The notes beneath the pieces are model-generated. The model did not search any database. It was given only the letters and a program-made list of their open reading frames with translations, and had not been told where the DNA came from. This document shows positions 33,780 through 45,738 of a stretch of 64,000 bases of DNA, in pieces. The translations under genes were made by a program, and so were the position numbers. The number at the start of each line of letters is the position of its first letter. Positions within the stretch are counted from its first letter, which is position 1. The stretch covers positions 186,001 to 250,000 of the forward strand of contig JAYKKR010000028.1 of assembly GCA_036971615.1 (NCBI GenBank), written 5' to 3'. The stretch comes from Amyloporia xantha. Lineage: Eukaryota; Basidiomycota; Agaricomycetes; Polyporales; Adustoporiaceae.

Positions 33780-36700
33780 CTAACGGCGACCACGCGCTTT
33801 AGTGGGTCGGGGCTGAGCTCCCCTACCTGTCTTGCGCGATGACCTACGAATGGCGGGGGCAGGCTCGCCCTGCTCTTCCTCGCCATCGCTATAAGTCTCC
33901 GCCAGAGCCCGCTTTGAGCGAGCCGCCTTTTTTCGCTTTTCACGAGGTTGGGGTGGTTTCTCTGCTTCCTCCTCCTCTTCCTCCTCTTCGCTCACGCGGT
34001 GACTTCGCTTTTTCAACTTTTCCTCCTTAGCTTTTGTCTTCTGACGAGTGTGGGTGGCGACCTTCATGTCGTTGAGAGCACCCGTGATCGAGGACCCGCC
34101 TGCCGTTGGCAGTGCCTGAATATTGATCTCCTTTGCCTGCCGAGCTGTTTGGCGTGTCTTGCGCTTTGGCACAGGAAGTGAGGAGAAGGACCACGATTGG
34201 CCTCGCCGTCGCTCTCGTCTTCACTGTCATGATTTTCACGGTCGGAGAAATGAACCTGTAGGCCCCTCATATCTCGAACGGGTGAGAGCTGATTCATCGC
34301 AATAGGTGGAGAGGAGGAGAAATCCATACTCCCGCGGCGGACAGTTGCGTCATTGAGCGCGATGGGGGAGGATGGCGGTGCACGCCCTGGCGCCATTGGC
34401 GAGGAAGGCGGTGCGCCGTCAATTGATGGCGGTCTCTCTTCTAGTTGTGGACGCGGTCTCATACCCAAGGCGCGCTTAGGTATGGATGGAAAGACCGATC
34501 TTCCCGTGGTCATTAGCGGCCTTGCTGGAGGCGGTTTTCCTGTGACTGGAAACGGAAGCGAATGTTTTTGCGTGCCTCGCAGAGGTTCCGGCAACGGCGA
34601 GCTGGATTGCTGAGCTACTTGGCCATTATGCGCGTCTCGCGATCGCCTTATCTTAGGGGATGTGAGGATTGGCGCGGCTTCCTCGCCAATGCCGCTGGCG
34701 GGTCCGGCGTACGACGCTCCTGTTCCGCCCGCAGGGTTTGCAAATGGCGAGGCTTCGGGCGGAGTGGGGAGGTGCACCCTTGTTGAGATTCCCAGTGGGC
34801 ATCATGGGAGGGCGAGGTGATGGCTTCCCCTGTCTGGGAACGTGGGGCGGTGGTGGACCATATTTCAACGCCGGTGGTGGGGCCTCCAAAGGTGTTGGCT
34901 GCGCCGCGGCCGCAGTGCTACTGCGGGTGACAGAGCTACCTTCCATGGATGGCGCGTCGCCTTGCACAGATTGTGCCTGCTTCACCAGCGCGCACAACGA
35001 TGATACATGCGGGTCGAGCCTCTGGGCAATCACGGCGAAGGGTATGGCGCTCTCGCTGACATGGCGTGGAATGTCCGAAGGCGGGCGTCGGGATCCTGGA
35101 AGGCGAACTGTGCCGCCGTCAGATCGCGGCTTATCATGGCGATCACAAGGAGCACTTGTTCAATCATGCCGACGTCCCCTGTCAGCCTGCCGGACTTGTT
35201 CAAATAAGGCTTCGAGTCGAGCCACTTCAGCACTGGATCGAGCCCATGGGCGTGGCGATGAACCATATAGGACAAGTGTCGATGCGGGTTGTGCCAGGTC
35301 GCCCAGTCGGCGCCTTCCGGTGCCCGCTTTGTCGTCTTCAGCCCACTCTATCACTCGCAAGGTAAGCCTTAGTTTACGGAGAAAAATGAAGTTACTACCA
35401 TCATGCGAGGCAGCGCGTCCACGATCACGCGAAATTCTGGCGATGGCGATGCCGCCTCCAGCCATTGCTGACGCCGTCTACGTGAAAGCAGCGCCCAATT
35501 GGGGCGGCGCCTTTTGCATCTTCGCTGTCATCATCTTCGTCGGAAGTTGACCCGACGTCGATGTCCAGATTGAAAGTCTCGTGCTCGGTGTCGTCGTCCA
35601 CGGCGCTATCGTCATCGGTGCTGAGACGTTGCACGCCTTTGCCCTTGCCGCTTTTCACCGCCTTCTTTTTCTTCTTTTTGGGGCCCGCCTTGCCTTTAGC
35701 GCCTTTGGGTGCTCTCGCCGCCTCATACACAGCAGGGATTAGCTCCGAATCCTCGTCCCCCCCTGCTCTTCAGGTATGCCTTGAAGCGGAACGCGCACTG
35801 CCCCTTGTTTGCCTCTTGCGCCGCTCTCCAATGATGCAGGACCGCGATGATGTCCTTCCTGACCATATGCGACGGATCGTCGAATTGGAAGCCGTCTGGC
35901 ACCATTCCTGCTTCTATAAATTCAGCCCCACGCACTTTGAGCGCGCGCCAAGGGCACTTCTCTTTGGCGCTTCCTGCAGCCCGTTCTATGGCGCCATCAG
36001 CGTCTTTGTGAGCGCCGTGTGGATCAAGACTTACGGTAGTGAGTAGACAGAAAGTCTCTGATCATGGATTTCATCACAGGCAGGGATGGCGCATCCTCGC
36101 CATCCATTGGCGGTATCAACGGGAGACCGCCATCGTCGACCAGCAGCTCTCGCCGTGTGCCGCGAGACGTTCCCTCTCCGTTGTCAACGCTCGCCTCGCG
36201 ATTGCTATCAAATGCCTCTGTGCTGTACTTGGCCCATTTGACCATCGTATCTGCGTGCCAATCGTCCACCTTGGAAAAGGCTTTTCCATTCTCCATCTCA
36301 TCGTTGAAGTCGTGTCTGTGAAAAGCGGTCAGAGCGGTGAGAGGCGATACAAATTGCCTGCTCACTCCTGAATGACGACTCTCCCATCAGGAGATTTGTA
36401 GCTACTCAACGTAAAGATCCTGACACCATGGCGTCGGTATGCCTCTCGAGCGTATTTCCTCAGAAACGGAATGAGCTCCTTGTCCGCTTTCCTGCGTCGC
36501 CATCAGCTGCCGTTAACTTAGCACAAAGGTCGCGCTCCCACTCACGCCGAAGATCCAGCCTTGACCTCTTTGGCGTCATTGTTGAACGCATCCGCCTTCA
36601 TCTGGTAGTCCGCCTTTGCGTCCTCATCCAGTTTGCCCCAATACTCGCTCACTACCTTGGTGTATGCGCCTATCTCCTGGTGGGCCAGACCTCGTCCTCC

Positions 36701-37065
36701 CGTCCTCCCGTCCTTTCGTTGGCCACCCTTAGCAGCTCTGTTTTGTGCTCCTCTTGATACATATCCCTTGCTGACCGTTTTTTCGTTCCAGGGATGGGCA
36801 CCTGGGGTTCTACGATTCGGTAGTGGTTGCTGAAATAGGTCCCCAGGGACTATAGAAATGTGTGAATGACGAAGATGACAATGCCATGAACTGTTGGTTT
36901 GACCTTTTTCAGGCCATTTTTATCTGTCAGCTCTGCGAATTGTTCCATGAGGATATTGACAGCCTCATCGACAATGGGTGCCCTCGCAGTGCCTTTGGTG
37001 TTGCGCCATCGCTCTATTTGCTCTGGGATCTTGTCTAGATATGCCTGCAGGATAGCTATTCCCAT
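33780..37065 (-). CDS. Gene D copy 1: large cassette protein, probable nuclear factor (frame interrupted)
   Basis: ATG 37,065 opens MGIAILQAYLDKIPEQIERW. Next comes an HMG-box-like half helix pair, AYTKVVSEYWGKLDEDAKAD (36.6 kb). Then HRHDFNDEMENGKAFSKVDD and DGGLPLIPPMDG (36.1-36.3 kb) match gene D2 (YRHDYNKDLENAPAF...GLPLIPDEP). GAEFIEAGMVPDGFQFDDPS, KKKKKKAVKSGKGKG and an acidic tract follow. Then DPVLKWLDSKPYLNKSGRL and MIEQVLLVIAMISRDLTAAQ match D2 RWLGSAPYLDK and EQFLLIIGLITREADL. The C-terminal half is Pro/Ser-rich and ends in acidic SEEEEEEEEAEKPPQ and basic KTGRGAQPRPTKARGRR, stop 33,780. Several frame changes occur without introns. Biochemical role unknown; charge pattern suggests chromatin. 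Confidence 0.55.
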
Positions 37066-37513
37066 GGCGAGGACAACAAGCAGACCGAGATGCTCTCAGG
37101 ATGACAGACACTTGGGCACTCCCAACTGAACATTTGCCCAGACGTGTCTGACCTCCGGTGATACTTTCGTCCTGTTCTAACCCCGCTGATCTCTCTTACA
37201 CTGCAAGCGTCCATGTCGGGGCAGACCCGACCGGCATCCCTCCGGCGGAGCGCGGCATCTCCCAGGCCGAGGCCCCGGCGTAATGGCGCCGTGGTCGAGA
37301 ATCGCGGTCCACATGCCAATGACGCGCCTCGATCACCGGATCACGCCTTGCCGATCGGCTGGGCCTGATCTTGCCGGCGCTTGCTCAACGATGTGATCGA
37401 CCAAACAAGTGTGCAAAGCTAATGGACATGCTGTTGCAGCATGGTCAGTAGATGGCAGATTGAGCAATAATGCGAGATGGGGCGTGTATCTCCATCCATC
37501 TCGTCTGTAAGCC

Positions 37514-38772
37514 ATGATAGCGGGCAGCGGCTTGGAGCTCAGCGACACATTGGCAGCTTGCATGCGCGATATGTTTCAGTTTTGGCTACACAAGCTTCGG
37601 AATGCAGCCGGACAACCGAGAAACCCACAGCCTCCCACACATATCCGCGCCCGATATCGTCGTCGAATGCAGCCAGATCGCGCACCAGCTCGCAAAGGCA
37701 TATATCAAACCTGGTGTGTACTCTTGGATGCTGTGGGCATCTACTCATTCTGCGCTGACCGGAAAGTAGTGCGCTTATCCTGGGACATTGACCGGTATTC
37801 TGATGCTATAGGCGTGGGCAACACCGGACAGAACGTGAATCTGGAGGCGCAGCTCAAGACTAAATGGCCGCCTCTCCTCCCAGACACCACCGTGGTTCTA
37901 GATGAACCCTGCGTGCTCCTCGACCAGCACTCGCGCATCCTAGCATGGGTGCTTCCGGGCGTCCTTCATGTGAATCGCCAGGTGGGCTCATTCATCTTCC
38001 GCCATGCACCGTGCTCACTACGCTGTGTCGGCAGAGGGAGATACAATTGGCGACGGCCCACCTATCAACACAACTGATGCGTAAAGCCCCGGGGGTCAGT
38101 TGGCGAAACCATGAAGCATATTTCCGCGATCGATCAACCTGCACCACACCTCCGGGGACTGTCAATCTGTCTCCAGGATGGCACGCGCTGGGTCACACGG
38201 TACGCTGACGATCCGTTAACTCTGATGACTGGCGAATGACGGCGCATACATCCAGGGCCCATTGGACCCAATGCTGCCTTCGGCGAGCTTACGCGATAAA
38301 GATGGCCAGAGTGGATGGCGATGGTTGACCGCCATCCGTGAATCAGCCGCCATCCTATCCGGCATGATGTCCATCATGCATCCCGACCTGTATGCTGCGG
38401 GACATACATGCATGGAGTCGCTTCTTGGCGAAGTGGAGTATCCCGCAATAGTAAGCGCTTGGTCTTCGATCTTCAATGGCGTTCAGGTCATCAGCAATCG
38501 CGAGACGCCGCTACACCGCGATAAAACTGCGCAAGCAGTGGTTCGACCTTCTCACCACGGTAGGGAGCTACGGCGCATTGGAAATGCAGCTGGATGGTCC
38601 AAATATCGCTATAGACTACAAGGCGGGTAGCGTAGTTGCGCTTTGCGGAAAGCTTCTGCGCCATGGCGTTCAGAGATGCGATGGAGAGCGCATATGCTAC
38701 GCTTATTTTATGAGGGACTCAGTGCATGCCGCGATGAATGTCAAGGCACCGCACTGGATGGAGTGGACTTAA
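37514..38772 (+). CDS. TET/JBP-family 2-oxoglutarate/Fe(II) dioxygenase, copy 1 (frameshifted)
   Basis: N-terminal helix LSDTLAACMRDMFQFWLHKL is followed by LKTKWPPLLPDTTVVLDEPC and RILAWVLPGVLHVNRQ. After introns come a Trp/Pro region (PGVSWRNHEAYF, PPGTVNLSPGWHALGHTV), then SLLGEVEYPAIVSAW and the catalytic block NGVQVISNRETPLHRD. The H-x-D iron motif is HRD. The later AGSVVALCGKLLRHGV supplies the distal His, and RICYAYFMRDSVH a 2-oxoglutarate-binding Arg candidate. Fungal TET/JBP enzymes oxidise 5-methylcytosine; activity here is inferred from family only. The frame breaks just after HRD at the A-run 38,523-38,526, so as given the enzyme is inactive. Convergent with the KDZ transposase, divergent from gene D. 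Confidence 0.8.
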
Positions 38773-38845
38773 GGTTGCATACACAGATCTGTATTTGTGT
38801 CAAGTCTATGTTTGTGTATCTAGTAGGGTCGTGAATGGCGAACCA

Positions 38846-41800
38846 TCACACACATGTATTAAAGCGAGAAGCGGCATGCTCCGCCATGCGCGTCCACAGC
38901 GAGACCTGACGGCGCGCATAGCATACATGACCTGGAGGCCCATAGAGGCGGGAGCGCCATAGGTTCGCCTTGTTATGGAAGCTCGCCTGCGTCCACGCCA
39001 TCTCTGCCGTGACCATGACAAACTCCTCCGCCCACCTATCCTTACGTGATTTTGCACGGAACCAGTTGACGCGATGCACTGCCGCGCTGCAGTCAGCATT
39101 GCGGGCATTGGACGGACCACAAGCGCACTCACACTCCGTCAACCAGTTGGACTGCGTTGAATCGCCCTCGATGTCTACGGTCCATATCCAGGACAACTTG
39201 TCCTGCCGTGTTCCTCGGATGGAGTTGTCCAGCAGCGCGGTGATCGCCTTGAGGTCATCATGTTGAATGGCACGGAAGCGCGCTTTGATGGCGTCAGTCG
39301 GATTCAGAGCGAGGATGGCGTGGCGGCTTTGACTGTAAATGCGCACGTTCTCTAGCACCGCCCTCTGCGTGGAGATGACCTCGTCCCAGGACCGGAGCTT
39401 TTGGCGCTGGCTCTTTGCATGACGAACCGCCGTACGAAACAGCACTGACTTGTAACCAATGGCGAGGCGAATCTGATGAAGGGCGTCATTGGCCTGCCCA
39501 ATGCGCAAACTCAACTCCTCCGAAGCGATGTCCTCTAAACCGCTGGCCACGACAACATCGTAGCCAAGCTGCGATGGAAGCGAAATGATGGCGCTCTCAG
39601 GCTGGATTCCAGAATCGATCTCACCGGTGTAAATCTCATCAAGAGGATTGACATCTTCCTCCAGTGCATCCCATTCAGACCCGTCATAAGCCTCTGAGGC
39701 GCCATCCCCATCGGGCTCGGCCACAAGTGGAATGTACGAAGCGGCTTTGGACTCGAATGTCACTATACGCTTCTGAAGGCGCTGACGGCGCTCCTCCAGC
39801 GCAAGGCGGTCCGCCACCAGCGGATGCCGGCCCATCTTCCGTTTCAGTTGGCTAATGACCAACCTAAGACCTGTTGTGAGCTTGGCACCCGATGTTCAAT
39901 GACGCTACCTACTGCAATTCCTGAATCTTCATGCCCGTGGCTATCCATGCAGCTACGCCCTGATGGCGATGTTGCGATGTTTCCGTTTGCGTTAGTTGAA
40001 GTTGGATCTGCATCCGGGTGGGTGCTGCGCCACATCATTAATCATGGCCGTACCCTCTAGTGTGCACTCTCACCCTTTCTCATCTGCACGTCAAAGACAT
40101 CCATCGCGCTGATTTTAGCGTCACGCATGGCGAGCGCCTCGCCCTCAGCGGCTCGCCACTCTCCTAGCTGCTCCTCCGTGCTCGATCTCTCAATGAACTC
40201 CAACACATCCCCGCTCTCCGTGGCGCCGGCTTTGGCCTTTCGCCATTTCCTAACAAGGGTGTTCGCTGTTGAAGCCACAGTCAATCAACCTCTCCACCAA
40301 TGTCAAGGTTGGCCCACCCATCCCGGTCAACTTCTTCCAATTGGAATCATTCATGTGATCGTCAATGACTTCCTTTCTATGTGCTGTGGTCATGCCGCGT
40401 GTGCTACCCGAAATGAGATTCAACGGCGCCCAAAGGGTTTCAATCACTTCGCCATCAATCTGACCAGCACCGGGAATGAAGTTGGGTGAGTAGCGAGGAA
40501 AGCATGTGTCTTGATGGCCGTGGACATGAAACAGGCCTATTCCGCGCCGTATCTCCACGTTCGGCGGCATGTGCAAATACTCACTCTCCCCAAACCGCTT
40601 CATGAGATTGATGCCGTATTGACACATGATGTCGTACATCACCAGCAGCACCTGGATACCCGCCATGGTGGCGAGGACCTCGCTCAGCGCGTAATCCATG
40701 TTCATCTGTCTGATGGCGGGTGTAAGTGAACAAAGGAAATAGCAAACCACTTACCTCTCGCCTTTCTGGAAATCAACCACCGCATGCGGCATGAAAAACC
40801 CATGGCGCGCTAGGCCGCGGCGCCAATCCCCGTGGCTTCAAGGTTATGGCGATCTGCATTCGCCTGGTTGACGGCGCGATGATCGTGACAGAAGGATTTC
40901 TACATAGGCTATGAGCGTCCAACGGTTCATCCACTAGGAGTCGATCACGGACCTCTTTATGCTCGATGGCGACAGCGAGATGCTTCTTGTAGGTGTCGTC
41001 GCCCACCATGAAAGCGTCGCCATCGCTGAGAATTACGTCGTCCTCTGGGCGACGCATCTTGAGATGCTCCGCGCTAAAGTTGCCGTCCATTACGATGCTC
41101 CTCATGTACTTCCATCTGCTATCGCGTTACACATGCCGCCCAAAAACGTCTTACATGGCTCACTGTACGGGGTCATCACGCCATCCGGAAGCGAGATTCA
41201 CGCCAGGCTTGGGACATGCCGGGCACCCCAAAGCGAGGCCACCAGCTGGTATCGCGTTGGAGGCGCCATGACCATATCCATGCCATTTGCGGTATTTGAG
41301 GTTTCGCCATTGGCGGGACACCCGCAGAAGCTCTCTGTAACGATTCTAGCCCCTTCTCAACGGCGGAAACAGCTTCATATGCACATAGCGGCTTACCTGC
41401 ACTGAATGCGGGAACGCGGAGTTTGTGACACGTCGAAGCTTGCTGTAGTAATTCATCCCCGAGGTTTTGCACTCCTTGTTGGTAAGCAAAAAATCATCCA
41501 ACACCCGAAATGTGAACGCAGTGCGTGGCCGCTTGGTGCTCCCAGGATAGAGGCCCATGTCCAATAGTTGCAGGTCTCGAGTGAGCCTGTTATCGCACCG
41601 ACACCACACAACGTCCAGGCTATGCATCCCCGTAACATCTACAATGGTCAAAGTGTCAAATGCGTAGTGACTTCGCGGCGCCGTCGAGTCCGCTTTGATT
41701 GGCTCTTCATCCTCTTCATTGTCCCCGGCGTCACTCACGTCGTCGTCTTCGCCATCGCTATCAGCATCCCCATCCAGCGGCGTGATCGGGACTCCGCATC

Positions 41801-42404
41801 CACACATGGTTCGCCATCATGCCCGAGATGCATCCGCACCCCAACCTCCCGAAGCCACGCCGGTTCGAAGAACCCATCCGCCCACTTCTCCACCCGATGC
41901 AGCGGCATGCGGCGATGCGTCAACTGCAGGCAGTCCTCGCAATACACGGGGCGCCCAAAGCATTCCAAGCAGCGCCAATCGCCATGCGCATCAGCGCATT
42001 TGCTGCATCGTCTCTCACCTGGTGGAGCTTCTAGCTCGATGATGTGGCTTAGATACACATCGCGAAGTGGAAGCCATTCGCGCATAAAGTCGTTCTGCGA
42101 CTGCCCGCCTTCGGCGTTGACATTGAGCGACCCAAATAAGGCGACGGTACTCACCTTGTGCAGACTCTTCATCGGCATCACATCGTCAAACACCACATGC
42201 TCCTGCACGGGTTCGAATATGCGTCATGAGACGCGGCTTTAGAGGGGATTTCGACGGCGATCTTGATGCGCTTGTCGGCACATGCGCACGCGGTAGCGGT
42301 GCTTCCTTGGGAACGTATGTGACGGCGCCTCTTGCAGTTCGCCGTTCTTCGCGACGCACGAACACCGCATCGCCACTGACATGTTGCTTCTTCGTGCGGG
42401 CCAT
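38846..42404 (-). CDS. KDZ transposase with CxC2-like cysteine cluster, copy 1 (frame interrupted)
   Basis: ATG 42,404 opens MARTKKQHVSGDAVFVRR, with an RSPSKSP stretch. An exon near 41,870-42,110 has QSQNDFMREWLPLRDVYL and the cluster CSKCADAHGDWRCLECFG...CEDC, typical of CxC2 domains fused to KDZ transposases. Next come TAFTFRVLDDFLLTNKECKT, KWHGYGHGASNAIPAGGLAL with CPACPKPG, then MDGNFSAEHLKM...LSDGDAFM (first catalytic Asp candidate), VMYDIMCQYGINLMKRFG (second Asp), and FHVHGHQDTCFPRYSPNF with GAGQIDGEVIETLWAPLN (Glu). A helical C-terminal region (MGRHPLVADRLALEERRQRL; KSRKDRWAEEFVMVTAEMAW) follows, stop 38,846. Frame is lost near 41,810 and 40,811. The protein should cut and join the element ends. 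At least seven short introns. Confidence 0.9.
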
Positions 42405-42679
42405 GGCCGTATCACTGCGGACAGATGACAATTGGCTTATTGTGATCCATGACAGCTTCCTTTTCATACTGAATGGCGATCTCTCACGCCCCTGCCTCCT
42501 GATCCCTTATCAACAACGGATCATATCCACGCGATCACCTTCAGATACTTGGCCGATGCTTATCTCCGACGGATCTTCGCCATGACCTTCCCTCGAGGCG
42601 ATCACCCGATCCACCATCGACTCCTCAAATTCGCCTTGCATTTCGCCTTGGCCTACCAACCCATTCACCCCACGGCGCA

Positions 42680-43436
42680 ATGGCTCTCGCCTTGAAGAAT
42701 CGCGAACAGTCCCTCTCCAGCCTCATCGCTATCAACCGCCGACTGATCTCATACTATGCCTGGCGCTGCGAGCAGGCGCTAGCGACCATCATGTCTGTCG
42801 CCGCCGGTAGAGACAAGGTGGCTGGCTTCGACATCACCTTGGCGCGGTGGGAGATTGGCCTCCGCATGGAAATGGTAAGCTTCGCCTTCCCCAACGTGTC
42901 TGCTCTGACGCTCAGCAGGAAGCCCTTCGCGACTGCCTTGGCCGCCTCGCCCTCGTCGGGCGTCACCGACGTCGAGCTCCCCGACGTCGTCCGCAAGATC
43001 AGCGACGCCACCGTCTTTGGGGCCGTCCCACGGATCCACGTCCTCGAGATACAGCCGTTCACGCCGCTCGCCTCGCCGCCATCCTTGCAGCTACAGAAGC
43101 TGCACACAGAAACCGAGCCCGCGTGGTGGACTTGGCCAGACGACCCTCCCAGTCACCTTCCAGCATGGTGGAAGTATCCACTGCATGACAGAGTAAGTCG
43201 CCACCCCGCTCCCACCTTTTCAACACATTCATTCACATAAATTGCATCGATTGCCGCATAGCGTCGCGGAGACACCTATCAAGTCAACTACCGCGATATG
43301 AGAGCGGTCAGCCATCGATTGGATGACGTCGAACGCCTGGTCACCCGCTTTCGCCGAGAGCCGCCATCGCGATGCCGGCGACCTCACAAGGATGTTGGAC
43401 GCCTTCAAAGAGGTGCTGTTGCCAGATGAGGAGTGA
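42680..43436 (+). CDS. Gene G copy 1: small cassette protein with paired Trp-Trp motifs
   Basis: ATG 42,680 opens MALALKNREQSLSSLIAINR, then RLISYYAWRCEQALATIMSV and FDITLARWEIGLRMEM. After a GTAAGC...AGCAG intron come ELPDVVRKISDATVFGAVPR and the double motif AWWTWPDDPPSHLPAWWKYP. After a GTAAGT...CATAG intron, a C-terminal helix (LTRMLDAFKEVLLPDEE) ends at 43,436. The two G copies in element 2 share YRAWRIQQAL, the WW-x-W...WW pattern and the C-terminal helix. A frame change is needed in the last exon. It is divergent from KDZ1 across 275 bp. Function unknown; constant association with the transposase suggests a partner or regulator. Confidence 0.6.
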
Positions 43437-43949
43437 GACCGGGTCTCTGCGCGCCATGTCGTAGGTGGATCTCGCCGTCGTCTGTATGTATTTCTTGTCG
43501 CTGCCTTTATGAGCACGAGTGCATGACGTCCCCAGCGTCTCCCATTTGTTCAATGGACCTTGTATTTAAGCGGCTGAATCACATTACCATCCAATCATGT
43601 GGATGGCGATGCGATTCAGACGCTTAACTTCGGGGTAGCATTGACGAATGGCCGAGCTCGAGGACGCCAGCAAATCATGCTCTTTGGACATCGCGCCATG
43701 TCAAAGGTGGGTGTTTTCAGGTGGCGTATGTATCCGTTTCGTCTGCGCGGTGAGTGCATAAATGCATGACGTCCTTCTGCGCCAGCCAATTCTTCAATGG
43801 CCTTGGTATTCAAGCAGCTGAATCGGATGGCCATCCAACAATGGTTGGATGGCGATTCGATTCAGATGCTTTGATCCAGGGTAGCATTGAAGAATCATGC
43901 AGGTCGAGAACGCCAGCACATCACGCCGGCTGCGCACCATGTGCCTCGC
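43437..43949. repeat. Diverged repeats downstream of gene G1
   Basis: Two diverged units resemble each other and the later 335-bp duplication. Each has GGCTGAATC..., a GATGGCGAT(G/T)CGATTCAGA core, a GGGTAGCATTGA(C/A)GAAT block and an AACGCCAGCACATC-type block (43,565-43,675 and 43,806-43,925). No gene is supported. Confidence 0.6.
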
Positions 43950-44590
43950 CTGCGCGCGCCATGCACGGCGCCATCGGATGGCGCATATTGCCGCTGAACG
44001 AGGCGGCTTCATCTATGACCTTCGGAGCCACAGGTATGCGGCTCTGAAGAGCATAGATGAAGGCGCCCTGTCTGGCGAGCCATAGCGCCATCTCCCAACA
44101 GTGAGCATGAGCGCGCCATGCACGGCGCCATCGGATGGCGCATATAGCCGCTGAACGAGGCCCCTTCTTCTATGACCTTCGGAGCCACAGGTAAGCGGCT
44201 CTGAAGAGCATAGATGAAGGCGCCCTGTCTGGCGAGCCATAGCGCCATCTCCCAACAGTGAGCATAAGCGCGCCATGCACGGCGCCATCAGATGGCGCCT
44301 CGTCGCCGCCGGACAGCGCAACTTCAGTCTGTGGCCCTCAGAGCCACAGGTATGCGGCTCTGAAGACCATAGATGAAGGCGCCCTGTCAGGCGAGCCATA
44401 GCGCCATCTCCCAACAGCGAGCATGAGCGCGCATGCACTTCGCCATCAGATGGCGCCCGTCGCCGCCGGACAAGGCCCATTTGACTTATGTCCTTCTGAG
44501 CCACAGGTATGCGGCTCGGAGGAACATAAGTCAAGTCTTCCTGTCTGGAGTCTGACTCATTCATGCAAGGCGCTGTTGGATTAACCCATT
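43950..44590 (+). repeat. 157-bp tandem units with long hairpins
   Basis: The word CACGGCG or its variant recurs at 43,964, 44,121, 44,278 and 44,436, spacing 157-158 bp. Each unit contains a dyad: TTCATCTATG ... GAGCC-ACAGGTATGC-GGCTC ... CATAGATGAA, or in the last unit GACTTATGT ... GAGCC-ACAGGTATGC-GGCTC ... ACATAAGTC. The GAGCC/GGCTC stem and ten-base loop are kept while the outer stem changes but stays complementary. Confidence 0.85.
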
Positions 44591-45120
44591 AACTCCTTGC
44601 TCTCTACGTTCACCAGTGGAATCGAGTTGCCCTCAGCGCCATGAGTACTCCGGATGCAGCTGATTTGTCCATCAGCATCAGGGGTACTCTCAAAACGTGG
44701 ACGGCGATTCGATTCCTCTGGCTGACCCAGGGCAGCAAGGATGAAATGGCCCAGTCCAACAGCGCCAGCACATCATAACACCTGCTGGCGCCCGTCGCCG
44801 CCGGACAAGGCCCATTTGACTTATGTCCTTCTGAGCCACAGGTATGCGGCTCGGAGGAACATAAGTCAAGTCTTCCTGTCTGGAGTCTGACTCATTCATG
44901 CAAGGCGCTGTTGGATAAACCCATTAACTCCTTGCTCTCTACGTTCACCAGTGGAATCGAGTTGCCTTCCGCGCCATGAGTACTCCGGATGCAGCTGATT
45001 TGTCCATCAGCATCAGGGGTACTCTCAAAACGTGGACGGTGATTCGATTCCTCTGGGTGACCCAGGGTAGCAAGGATGAAATGGCCCCGTCCAACAGCGC
45101 CAGCACATCATAACACCTGC
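44451..45120 (+). repeat. 335-bp direct duplication
   Basis: The segment starting TGGCGCCCGTCGCCGCCGGA at 44,451 recurs at 44,786 with only a few differences (for example TTGCCCTCAGCG versus TTGCCTTCCGCG). It includes one hairpin unit and an AACAGCGCCAGCACATCATA end. This is a recent tandem duplication inside the subterminal zone. Confidence 0.9.
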
Positions 45121-45199
45121 GTGCCATACGCCTCACAATGTGGCAGGCAAGGTACGTGGCGCATGGTTGCATAGCGCGTCTGGACATGGTGGCGCCATG

Positions 45200-45535
45200 A
45201 TTCCATAGCGCATGCTGCCGCTGGAGATGGCCATTGGATCTGTGTCCCGCAGAGGGTCCAGACAGCTGGATCCTTTGAAGGACACATATCAGATGGCCCA
45301 GTCTCTGCGCGTGTCTTGGGTTGGGCGAGAATATGTATTAGATGCTGGTAGGTGGGTAGATCCAGTTCAAATGACCTTAGCGTACATGAAATATGTATAG
45401 CGGTAGAATATAGCGCGATGCTGCCGCTTGAGATGGCCATTGGATCTGTGTCCCACAAAGGGTCCACACAGCTGGATCCTTTGAAGGACACATGTAAGAT
45501 GGCCCTGTCTCTGCGCGTGTCTTGGGTGGGGTGTA
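45200..45535 (+). repeat. About 209-bp spaced duplication with a palindromic unit
   Basis: The block GAGATGGCCATTGGATCTGT...GTCTTGGGT occurs at about 45,215-45,320 and again at about 45,425-45,530. Inside it GGATCTGTGTCC faces GGACACAT, and GGGTCCA...CAGCTGGATCC adds an inner stem, so each copy can fold back on itself. Confidence 0.8.
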
Positions 45536-45738
45536 TGGAGCCGTCGGAAATGGCCAATCAGTCCTTGCGCTTTGAATTGTAGTCACACCACTGACCTGAC
45601 CACACACGAAACGTCGTGATGAATGACAGATTGCAAAGCCTAATGGATGGCGAGGCATTATTATTATTATACATACAGCATGAGATTTATTGAAATGCAT
45701 ATAATTAAAGCGTAGAAAAGGAAACAATAGGGCGGAAT

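Noticed and set aside
44013..44564. 183-codon minus-strand frame over the hairpin repeats
   Set aside because: It follows the near 157-bp repeat period, contains only repeated peptide, and has no counterpart in the other elements.
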